Below are positions 47,332 through 59,034 of a stretch of 64,000 bases of DNA, piece by piece; the first letter of the stretch is position 1; each line of letters begins with the position of its first letter. This DNA comes from Myoxocephalus aenaeus (Eukaryota; Chordata; Actinopteri; Perciformes; Cottidae): contig JBAMJR010000051.1 of the NCBI GenBank assembly GCA_038501785.1, forward strand, positions 2,248,001-2,312,000, read 5' to 3'. The notes under the pieces are model-generated. The model did no database searches and was not told the origin of the DNA. It worked only from the letters and a program-made list of their open reading frames with translations. The translations under genes and the position numbers were made by a program.

Positions 47332-49465
47332 AATAACTATTTTTACATAAACTCTGAACTTCCTCACAACTTATAATCTTCAGCTCATTGTTTTGTTTGG
47401 CTGGCAACTTTACTGTTGTGGTTCACTATCACTGTTCTCATAATTGTTCACTCGGCAGCTGTTTTTCAGCAAATAAAGCTACAAGCTGCCCAGCACCAAA
47501 CTGGAGCATCTGGCAGCTGAGGAACCAAATATTTCCGCTAGGAGTTGGAAGAGACCAAAAACAGAGCTTAAACCAAGCTCCATATGTCTGATTGAATCTG
47601 CTGGATACGTAAATAGGCAACAAGGAGTTTACCATGTCAACTTAATATGTTAACAGGTTGTATAATTGTTGGTAATTAAACTGATCAGATTCCCCATCTG
47701 ATTATTGTTATTTTTAATTCTGTGAACAAGAATACTAACACTTTTTGGCCACGGCCAGCTATAGCTCCTGCATGCCACTTAAATATGTTATCGTTCTGAG
47801 CAACACATACAAGTTTTAAGTCATACAGAGATAAATTACTTGTTGGTTATTTTCTTTTCATGGGTTGATGATTAAAAAAAAAGGTAATATAACAAACTAG
47901 CGTTTATCCTTAAATAGACCTGATCGTGTCCTGACCTTTGGGGAAAGATGCTGTGTGTCATTAAAATGGACTCTGACAGGCCGTTTATTTCACACCACAG
48001 GTTTGGTTTGGTCGGGCAGCTGCTCGCTTCATCCACTAATTCTTCCATCTGACTTCAGTCTTAATGCCAGTTTCACTCGTGACCAAAAATCGTCACAGAC
48101 TCTCTGATGCTGCTGTAATGTCTTCAAACCCCAGACCTGCTCAGCCAGATGCAGGTTCAGCTGAAAGACCTGGATGGAGTGAGCCAGCAGCATCACTGCG
48201 TAGGTCTTTGTGTTCATCCCCTAATGTGTGCGTACGCTACATGGAGCTGAACACTAATGGTAAGCTCCCTGGAGCTGTTCCAGAAGAGGAGCATAAAACC
48301 ACTAATAAACACAACTGGTCCAGTCCCCAGGCCAAGAAGAAGAAAAAAAGAAAAATACAATGTAAGACTAAAATTATTTTGGCATTCTTTTATCAAGACT
48401 GCAATTGATAACTTCACCAGATTTAAACTGTTCAGGAAAGTCTTCAAATTGAGCTGATTTGTAATTACACCTCCGACCACCAAGTGGCGCCAGGTGCACT
48501 TTGAGATGCTTGATTGACTGATGATGTAATCAGGTGCAGGTGTTACTGCTTTATTAGACAGTGCTGTCTGTGTTTATTCCCATATTTTGCACATTCTGTG
48601 GAACATTTGGGTTTATTTTTAGAGGGAAGGAAACAATGGACTGCACTGCATGCAGTACCTGTTAGTTGTACTGAGCTGTATCATAAAACTTCTTCTCTTT
48701 TGCCCTTAAAGGACACATGAGGACACGGACACACACACACAATGTAATTGTTACGTATGTACTGGGGCACACAGTGTTTCTAATATGACAGACCACAGTG
48801 AAACTGCCATCCAGATGTGTCTCCACAGACACTGCACTCCCTGTTCTCAAACTGCTCTCTGGGTAAATGAGCCAACACTGTCTGCACTTCCTCTCACAAC
48901 AATCCACTCTTACTTTTACAGCTTTGACATCTCGTCTTGAAACATGTACACACTCCTTATAGATCGGATTTTCTTTTAAATAGGCACCTCTCAAACGTGC
49001 GGACAGATAAATGTTTAGAAGTGAATCATGGGTGAGGGAGCCGTGAGTCAGACGTGGGTTATGTTATTGTCTTACGCTCAGTACCACCAGAGAAGACGAT
49101 GTGGTGGTCCGCCCCTGTGACTCTAGTTTTCCTCAGGTGGCATGAAAACAAGGAACAGAGCGTAACCGTCATATGTGGTTCTCCAGTCAGACGTTTGCAT
49201 TGAGTGCGGCTGAGCCTGAGGTCAAGACATAAACTTAAACGTTAGATTAAGAAACGGCTGTTGTTCAAAGGACCTCCCACACTATAGAATATGAGGGGCT
49301 CCGTGCACACAGTCTCAACAGACTGTGTTCCCCCAAAGGGCCTCATTACAGCTGACAGCCTGTTTTAGGTCAGATTGCAAATCTCTTCTGTAGACAACTA
49401 TGGAAACTCCTTGAAACTGGTGTTTTAATTGAGGTAGAAGCCTTGAGTGCTATTTCTACAGCGGT

Positions 49466-49467
<2 letters not shown>

Positions 49468-49504
<37 letters not shown>
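49468..49504. repeat. (TG)n microsatellite
   Basis: About 18 TG units in the intergenic region, followed by GAGAGA. Confidence 0.95.
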
Positions 49505-49511
<7 letters not shown>

Positions 49512-49934
49512 TTAATTGTTAATTGCATGCTTTTCCCGAACAAAACACCCAACACAAATACAAAAATGATGTTATGTTTACTGAGCAATTTCCACATTTC
49601 TCCAGGATATTTACGCTATAACATATCCTGTTTGCTGTCTCTCATTTGTTTATCCTTCTTGTTTGAAAGAAGAGTAATGTTTACTTTATTAACAAATCCC
49701 AAGAAACGACTGTTGTTGAACCGTCTATGACGCAGGTGAGTTTGGTGAGTTCAACACATCTGTCTTAATTTGTCTGTCTTCATGTTCATTTCGCTGTTAT
49801 TCCTCAAGTGTATTATTGATGGAAGACTGTTCCGTTGCGAGTGTTTACGTCATCGTGCCATAGAGCTGCTAATTGCTGCTCCCGATGCTTTTGCAAGAAT
49901 GTAATTGTGGAGAAAACACTGTTGCATGCGCTTT

Positions 49935-50045
49935 AGGACCTTCTACTATGGACAGAATCCTAATAGAGGGCTTCACCAACTGGTCTGGGATCTGCTCTGC
50001 TGAACCACAGAGCCCTCAAGAGAGTGTGTGGCGCTCAGCAGCGTG
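49935..50045 (+). mobile_element. possible LINE reverse-transcriptase C-terminal remnant
   Basis: The translation around 49948-50045 reads MDRILIEGFTNWSGICSAEP. It resembles the region of L2/Rex1-type ORF2 after the RT domain (pattern 'ILxxxxTxWxGxCSAxDRxALxR'). It is short and breaks frame. The match is from memory. Confidence 0.3.
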
Positions 50046-50634
50046 AACCCTCAGGACTTATAGAACGTGCAGAACCAGCACTAGTGAGCTCATGAAGCAG
50101 CAGATGTAGCCACAACCCCAACACAGAGAGATTAAGAAAAAGCTTGTTTTTCCTCACGCTAACGCTAACAGGAGGGCTAACTGTCCACTGACCTGATCAC
50201 CTGATGTGGATCCTCTCTCTATCTCATTGTCATCATCATCGAGTCCTTCACTCTGCTCTGCACATTGTTGTACTTCACTAAAAAGTGTGATCTGTGCATT
50301 TCCTTTGGAGCATGCCTCATTGCATTTCACCACGCATATTATTTGTGTATGTGGCAGATACACTGTTGAATCCTCGACTCTTTGACTTTCCCGCCTCTTG
50401 TTAACAGGCTTTCCATACACACAGAAAGACGCCTTGTAGATGTTTGCTCTTTAGCGCCGTCTCGACAGCAAAATAATGTCCTCTCTGACTTTTAGTCTTC
50501 TGATTACATTTTTGAATTTTGAAAAAAAAAAATGTCTCCTTCTCGGGGGAAAAAGTTTCCTGTGTGGGTGCGTTTTCAGCTAATGGAAATGGGCCAAAAT
50601 GGGCCAAAATAGGCCTTTGGCTTTGCCCAATCAA

Positions 50635-50638
<4 letters not shown>

Positions 50639-50695
<57 letters not shown>
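50639..50695. repeat. (GT)n microsatellite in proximal promoter
   Basis: About 28 GT units end roughly 50 bases upstream of the TATA-like box of the glycine-rich matrix gene. Confidence 0.95.
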
Positions 50696-50696
<1 letters not shown>

Positions 50697-50742
50697 ACGC
50701 AGAGGGCAGGCCTGGGCAGTAGGAGGGTATCAAACAGAGTAC

Positions 50743-50753
50743 CATATATAAGA
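50743..50753 (+). promoter_or_regulatory. TATA box of the glycine-rich matrix gene
   Basis: CCATATATAAG lies about 110-120 bases upstream of the start codon at 50862, so transcription would begin near 50775-50780 with a 5' UTR of about 85 bases. A TATA promoter suits a strongly tissue-restricted structural gene. Confidence 0.5.
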
Positions 50754-50861
50754 CACCAGGAGTAGTGGTGCTTTAAGCTTCCACCTCTCCGTTCATCTGT
50801 CCATCAGCTGGTCCCTCTGCTCTCCTTCAGTGCTGCTCAGTGTTTCGTGCCGATCGCCATC

Positions 50862-53800
50862 ATGCTGGTTCGAGCTCTGCTCCAGACCTCGCTGGTCCTC
50901 TGGTTGGCTCAGCAAACTCTGCAAGGCGGTAAGAAAACTTCCAGGATTTCACAAGTAAAGACTGAACACTGGCGGTAAACTAAAATCCCCGCTTGATAAA
51001 CAGTTTGCTTCAGTTATGAAATTATTACTTTAACATATTTGGGTATTTTCAACTTGTCTTGAACACCATGTCAGACCATGTTCTGTCTTTAAAAAAAAAA
51101 TCCAATTCCTTATGTATTCCTTTTCCTGCGGCCTCATGTTAATTAGTAAATGTTCATCACTTAAAATGATCTGATGGCATTTAAGTTTATTATGGATACT
51201 TTAATGTAATATTCTAATTGTCTTATTGGTTGAGAAAGATACAATCATCAGGTTTGTTCAAGTTAAACAAAAGTGACTTCTATCAAAATTCCAAAGCAAA
51301 GTCGGGTTACTTCTGCACAAACTTGTAATGTGTTTTGTTAAATTTTCGTTGCATTCATACGATTAGTATTTATAGGTTGTGGCTGTCGTCGTGATAATCA
51401 TTAATCATTTAAAAAGCAGTATGCTCTGATGGATCTCCAGTGATTCACTCTCACTCACTTGTTAAATATCATGTCTGTGAGACCGACGGAGAGAAAAAAA
51501 ACTACTGGACTTTGAGGCTGCAGCATCAGTGAGTCACTGCGGTTTACATGATCTAATTTCTTTGAATCAAAGGATGGTGGCAGAGGCGGGTCAAATTTGA
51601 CGACCAAATGTGAGAAGAACAGACCGACTCAGCACAGTCGCTCCAATTTGTCTCATCCTCTGTTTCCATCAATGGATATCTGTTCCTCTCTCCTCGCCTG
51701 TGGGTTGCCAGGTCTGGTGACAGTATTCATGACACACTAGCGGCATTTGTAATACTCAGTAGTTTGAAGTATTATCATCGTTATGCCTCTCATACTGCCT
51801 TATTGGGGATGGTGTTCAATATTTAGTAAAGGCCGGAAAGTAAATACTTTTTTTTAAATTACTGACACTTCACGGCAGTTATGCTGAATAATGTTAAGCC
51901 AGCAAATAGAAAGCTCTACTGAAGAGAGAAATTATTTGCTTTATCTCCTGCAGCAAAAATATATCATTGTAGGATGCAAATAATAAACTATAAATGTGAA
52001 ATATATATTTACACATCGTGCATGCTTCATTATAATCATTTCCATACAGTGGATGCAGAGTCAACATGTTTGTACCTACTAATATGTGTATCGTGTATAT
52101 AGTTTGATTTTATGTTTATTAAGAAAATGTGTTTTTTGGTCTATTGCATGAACTGTTTGGAAACATTTTAGATGAAAACCGCCACCAGTTGTACAATGTT
52201 AGCATTTTTTTATATTTTATTTTTTAGGAGTTAGACCTCAAACTGTATCCTGGGGGAGAGTGTTGCCATCTCGAGGTATGTCTCAAGTTTTCTTTTAAAT
52301 GTTTATAACTGTTTCATGCACGTATTTTGTGTTTTAATTGCTTTGCCATGGTAGGCCGATCATTAACTCCTGGAAACATCAAGAAGAACATCAAGAAGAA
52401 CAAACATTTTCTTTTAATATTTGTGTCTGTCTCCTCTTTTCCTGTCTGTGTTTGTTTTTTTCCTGTCTGTGTTTGTTTTTTTGTCAGGTGTTGGCATTGG
52501 AGTAAAACCTGGAGGTCAGTGGTTTACTTAGCATGCATTAACCACTACTGTTACACACCAAGTGGTTCATTAATGACTAAAGAACAAATATATTGATTAG
52601 CCGAAATAGTGACACGTGATTAGCAACGTCACTGACTGATTTATAGGTTTGTGGATGCTTTCGTGTGTATTGTTATCTGTGCAAGTCTTTACATTAACAG
52701 ATAAGCCAGGAAAACAAAAAAAGAGCACATGTAATATTCGTTGTAATGTGTTAACTTATTGAATTTACTGCTGGTGTAGTGTGTTCTCCATCACATACAG
52801 ATGTACTGTAGGGAACATGCATCTGTATGTTGTAGCATTTACAGATGTGAAATAGTTATGCATTAGACATATTTAAAAGAATCTCCTGAGGGTTCAAATT
52901 ATTGCTTCAATTTCGGACTCATTCTAACACACGGCTGACGGACATTATTACATTGTGTCATAAAATCATCGACTGTTTCTTTTTGTACTTGTTCTTAGTT
53001 GCCGGAGCCCTTGGAGCACTGGGGAACCGATATGGCACCAAAGCAATGAAGACTGGAAGTATGTTCAACTTTCTGATTAACTTCCTTCACAAAGCATTGC
53101 CTTGCATTACTTTCACTTAAGATGAGTAGCTAATGTTTGTATTGCTTCATTTTTTAAATCTTAGTTGGTCGTTATCCAGCGGCTCATCTTGGTGCTGGTA
53201 AGTCGTCTCAAGACCGAAATAATTCAGGGCAAAACTTAGATGCACACCTAAAACGTTTCACAGAGCACAGGATTGCCAAAGCAGGAAGTTAAATCAGAAT
53301 ATAAAATACTTTTGTTCATTAATGACCATTACACCTTTTAAGAGTGGGAGTGTTTTCTATCCTTTTTACGTAAACTGCCAAGTGAAAAACCCCTCCCTCC
53401 AGTCCTGATGCCGAGAAACAATCTGTGTATCTAAAGTCTGAATGATGATAGTTTTCGGCAGACTGCTGCTGAACAACAATGTGAAATACGTGCTTTTGAT
53501 TGTTTTCACAGGCGGTTACAGATCTCTCGGATTAGGAGGCAGAGGCGGCCTGAGGCAAGGTGGATATGGAGGCCAGGGAGCCTATGGTACATCAATTTAA
53601 CCACTTATCAAGCAGCCTACTGCTTCATTATCCCCTTTGCTCCATTTACATAACAAACCTAGTTTATTAACAACTGCACATTTTTAACACAATATCTTGT
53701 GATTGCAGGTGCCGCTTTGGGCACAGGAATGGCAATGGGGACTGGATTTACAAATGGACTTGGCCATGGAGGGAGACGTGGTAAGACTGACACATCTAAA

Positions 53801-56800
53801 GTTAATAATGTTATAATCCACTTGATATACTATGTAGATCAAGTTGTCTATATTGTTACACAGGAGCACGGTATATACACATATTGCATTAACAGTTGGG
53901 TTTCAGCTGTAAAAATCTTTGTAAATAAAACTATGTTTCTGTGACTTTCCAGTTCATGGCGCTGGCCTCGGTACTCTACCAGGTAAGTGATTATATGGTT
54001 CCATGATCTCCTTACGTCCTTTGCCCGAATGAGAGTATGCTCAGTGAATTGCACTCTCTGTAAACCCTCTGCTTGTTTGTGTGATAAATCTTCACTAAGT
54101 GGCACTCTGTCATTGTCGGTGGACGTGATATAAGGGGCATATTGCATCTTAAGAAATAAATGATCTGTCCTTGTAAAACAGAAGAAACAAAACCCGGGGC
54201 ACTAGTGATGTAATCAGAGTGCTTGTCAGAGTTACAGATTTGCGCCACGTCCTCTGAACTTGGCTTTTTGTTTTCTTGCCAGGATATGGGGCTTTGGCCG
54301 GCATGGGCTATGCTGGAGCCAGACCAGGTAAGTGATGAATCAGGTCTTACCTCAGAACCAATTACTTTGTCCATTCAGCTCGAATTTGTATGCTGGAGGG
54401 TATTTTCTTATGTTCCAAACATCGCTCCTGCCACGAACACACACTTAAGCTGTCAGTTATGGATAAAAACAGGTTCACCAGATTGCACAGAAAACAATGA
54501 GATACTGAGATGATGTATTATCACATTTAAAGGTCGTTGAGTGGTCTTGCAATACCAACAGCTTTCTTTAATATTACATGTGTCCTGTTCCACTGAACTG
54601 AGGGCCTTTTATGTGCCAGTACAGAGAAGCAGATCTTTGCAAACACGCTTTAAGACTGTAGACTTGTCTGGCCCACAGCTGGGCCCAGGCAGAGGCGGTG
54701 CAGGTGCATGCTGGGGGCGCCATCCATCCCAAATGAGGGGTGATATACAAATCAAAAAGTATCACTTTTACTATCTTTTTTCTTTTTCTTTTAATACTAT
54801 TATTTTGAAACATTAAAAAAGCCCACAACAAATAACTACGTAGGCTATTAAATAGGCCCCACGCGTCACATAATGGCTAATAGATAGCTACAGTTAACAT
54901 CAGTGAGGCCTACTCTCAACTTAAACTCATTAGGGAAAGTTGGAAAGACTATACAGGTGAGAAATACAGTTGTTCTTTTCAGTGTGATCTGCATAGCTTA
55001 ACCTCAAAGACGTAAAACGAAGCAGTTTCTGTGTGAGTGTACGAACTAAACGACCGGTGGCTGAAATGGCTGCGATGCCAGGTGCTGGCCTGGGTGTCTC
55101 TGTAAGTTAGCATGTTGAGTGAAATCATTTACAGTCCTCCTGTCTGCTATCATTAGGAATCGGACGTGGGTATCCCACTGGACAGAAGGCTAAGGAACAA
55201 AAACCTGGTAAAACCTTCCCCACAGCAACCCGCGGTGTTTGTCAGTCTGTGTCTGTCTTCGTTCTGTCTCGTTTTTGTCTGTAACATCTGTGGATCTGGT
55301 GTCTTGTGACTCACTGACGTTGAGTTCATGCTAACTTTGTGTTTGCATGAAGTCACATCTATCTACTGTACTATTATCATCAGCTCCTCTGTTTTTGTTT
55401 TGTGTGCACAGCAGGTCTGATGTTTGACTGTTCGTCTATCAGTGTTTCATCTATGTTGCATGTTGCATGGGTTTTCCAGCTCCTATTACAACCGTTCAAA
55501 GTCTGAGAGTTGATGTCTGTCGATTAGTTAGTGCTGGAATAGGTTGTGCAAACTAAATACACACTAATAACGTATTACAATAAGATTACGGTGATACTCT
55601 GATGTTGTGAAAGCTGTATTTTTGCTAGAATCTTGCCTAGAATTGTGCTCACTTATTCGATTTCATGGGGACAAAACTAAATAGTCAAATAAGCTTAATT
55701 CCTGGGTCATGTAGGTCACTGTGAGCCAGAAGATTTATTAAATATATTATCTTATGATGGTTACAGTTCTGCATTCCAGTGAGTGGGTAATAGAATGCAT
55801 GCACACGTCTGTAGTTTTAAAGGAAAGTCTGAGTGAAACTGCAAATATTTTTCACTTTTTAAACTTTTGCTGTGTACTGCAGGTTTCTGCCTTCATCCTC
55901 CATCAGTGTTTTAATAAGCTTTTATTTATCAGTTGTCTTCGTCACACACTGATGCGTCCGGTGGCGTCTTCTTCTTGTTCTGTAACACTGATGTGTTTTT
56001 ATGGCAGTTCAACAATTTGGGGTGGCAACATTTTGTTGTCATGTGTTGATGTCATCGCTCTGACTCAGTGAGAAGCGCCTTGAGTGTCCTTTCAAAGTGT
56101 GGCTTCAGCTGTATGTTGTTTCCAATTATGGTGATGATTCTGTCCTCTGACACTGGACTGATTTCAGGCCATAATGGATGTTGCCTTGTTTGGTCTTCCG
56201 TTAGCTCCATTTGAGTACTGATTATACTATGGATGATGTGTTAATTGCATTGAATGCTCTTATACACAGGTCTAATTAAATGCAGTAGATACGTTTTGCC
56301 ACTGGCCACTGCAGTGTGCTGTTGAGCCTCAAAGAAACACAAGACGTCGTGAATGCATGATGATATTTCTCTGCCAGGTGTGTCTGCAGCAGATTTGGGT
56401 GGACCTCAGATGGTCGATCTGGGCCAAGCCGTTCAAGATCTGAAGAGAGAAAAGAGCAGAGCACTTGGTCCCTCGTATGGAGACAGAACTCTTGGAGCTG
56501 GAATGCCCAACATGAGGAGAAGCGATATACCAACTGATCCCCATTTGCAGGAACAATATGGCTTTAGACCTGCTGTGCTGCCACACGGAAGAGAGATCAA
56601 AAGCCTTCATCGATTGATCAAGTCATCAAGTCTGGGACCTATGACACCTCTTGATAAACAGAGTAAAGGTCCTAGTCTGGTTGTTTCACAAGCACAAAGA
56701 GGAGAAAGTTATGAGCCTACGGTGTTAGAAAGAAGGGGTGTAAGACAGCAGCTGCCTCTAGTCAGAGACAAAACCAGAAGTCTGGATTCCTCTCAGGTCC

Positions 56801-58997
56801 AGAGTGCAAGAGACTATGATTCATCTAGCCAACAAAATCAGCGATCCCCAAACTGTGGATCCACTCGTGATTTGTCAGATGTGTTGGGAATCAATCACCA
56901 GGAGCATCTGGGTTCAGAAGCACAGAGGAATCAAGGTTTAGTGCTTCAGCCTCACGTTGGCAAGGACGGCAAACATCTTGGAATTTCAACTCCACAAGCA
57001 CAGGGAGAGCGGACCTATCAACGGCCTCTTTCTCAAGCTCAAGATGGCAGAAGCAATGTATTCTCTCTCCTTCAAGGTCAGGGAACCAGAAGCTATGCAT
57101 CTGCTGTGGCAGAAGGCCAAGGTGTCAAAGACCATGGACTTGTGGCGAAAGACAAAAGTGGGCCTAGAATCCGTGGGACTGTTTCTGTAGAGCGTGGTCC
57201 TGGTTCTCTAAATCTTCAAGAACAAGGAGGCGGGAGCTATGGACCAGTGATCCCAGGTGCAAGTGGAACCCAAAGTTTAGGCATCGCCTCAGTAGAAAGG
57301 CATGAAGCAAAAACCTTTACTGCTGACGGTCAGAAAGTCAAACACCTTTCCCTTGCTGAACGTGATGTCTCAGAGTCAAAAGCTCTCAGTATCCCAGGAC
57401 AGACTGGGAGGAATGACCAGGCAACAAGTAAGAGCAAAGCTTTGTCTTTATACATCACCACAATGTCATTTTGTGCATTCTTGAGATCTACACTTTATTT
57501 CCCCAATAAATTCCACTTTCTATCAGTTATCCAAATCCTTAATGACAAATTTAAAATAGTTATTATATATCTTGGTTTCCCCACCTTTGTTTGAAATTCT
57601 TTCTTGATTCAATTATTGACCAAATCTTTTCAGGTGCCGGTTTGCAAAGTCTCCATCTTTTCTAAAATGTTGGCCTTGGTTTTTATTGGGCTTCTAACTA
57701 TTAATTCCTAATTTCCATGATGAGGCGTCTGACTTAATAATCACCTGAATTAATGTAGTCACTTCCTGCATCTTTGGCTTATTTGGTAACAATCTGATAT
57801 ATAAAAAAAAGCATAAATGCAACCAAGAACCATTAGAAGTGTATTTCTATGTGACTGCTGCTGCATGGAAAGCAAAACCTGAGCACAATGTTTTTGTGCC
57901 GGTCGTTGAATAGACCATTTTGATCAGAAACGTAAATCTTCTTTATTTTATGGCATGTTTAGCAGATGATCGAGCTTTAGGTGCATTACTGACACCTGAC
58001 TGGAGTATGTTAGTGTTCACTCAGATTTGCATTATTTATGTTAAAACCAGGGCAAACACAGTTGGAGCTCCTGTCTGGCTTATGGACTATTAAAAGAGCC
58101 AAGTGTACATTAAAGTGTATATATATATAATCTGGAGCCACATGAGAGTTTGACACACATGCGAAGTACAAGCATTGTTTTCTTGATGATTATTAATTTC
58201 TTGAGTTTGTTTTTGCTTGTTCATTAATGCATATTTGATGACCTAAGCTTTGCAATAAGCAGTGGATATCTGTTTGTGGATAGTATTGTGTATCTGGTTC
58301 ACGTTTGGGAGCAGTTTCTATGCTGATCCTCTCTTGTTCATCAGGAAGCAGTAGCTGCTTCCTTGTTGTCTTGTTTTGTCCTAATCCTTCGGCTTATTGT
58401 TGCCTTGAGGTCTGTTTGCACGTCTCTTTGTGTTTCATTTGTGCCGTTGTGGTTTAAGCCGTGATTAGAGTTTAGTTTAGTTTTTTTCCTTCTGCGCTAC
58501 GCTGAACATCTGCCCCTTTCCACATGACAAGACAAAACATGCATCTTGCAAAAACAATACAGCACAAATGTTTCAACAATGTACTTCTTTATTCTTTTAA
58601 ATAACACATTTATGTGGAAAACTTTAAAATGACCTGAAATGAACTGCTACAAGCTTACAGGTTATGCTCATACATTTTTCTCATCTCCAGGGCTTTCTCC
58701 AAATAACTAGCTAAATTAAAAACAACAATCTCTACATAATCCATTTTCACAAAATCAATATCTGTATTTATCTTATTAAACAAAGCATTGTGCGGCGCCT
58801 ATTATAATCAACAATAAAAAACAAACAGGAACTTATTGTGTATGATTCAACGAACAAATTAGCTTTTCTAGTCCCAGAGTGACAAACTGTGTAGTTTCTA
58901 CAGTAAGTGGTAAAATTACATTACAACATATAAACAGTGTATAGCCAACTATAGCCATCTTTTGTGGACACACGTTAAACCGGTTATTATATCACAC

Positions 58998-59034
<37 letters not shown>

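Larger units (their letters stand above)
43605..50740. other. about 7 kb without a recognised gene
   Basis: The spacer includes the cox6a2 promoter on its left and the glycine-rich gene's promoter on its right. It has mostly AT-rich unique sequence, LINE remnants (47170-47331, possibly 49935-50045) and (GT)n arrays. The only coding-like signal is a pair of in-frame, well-spliced short segments at 46569-47160, listed separately. The 114-codon frame at 48064-48408 has no recognisable motif. Confidence 0.55.

Noticed and set aside
48064..48408. 114-codon open frame in the gene-free region
   Set aside because: No recognisable motif, Lys run from an AAG-rich stretch, and a comparable frame on the other strand. 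Nothing suggests it is translated.
54680..54720. Gly-coding segment after CCCAG in the matrix gene (GRGGAGAC-like)
   Set aside because: No donor follows in the required phase.
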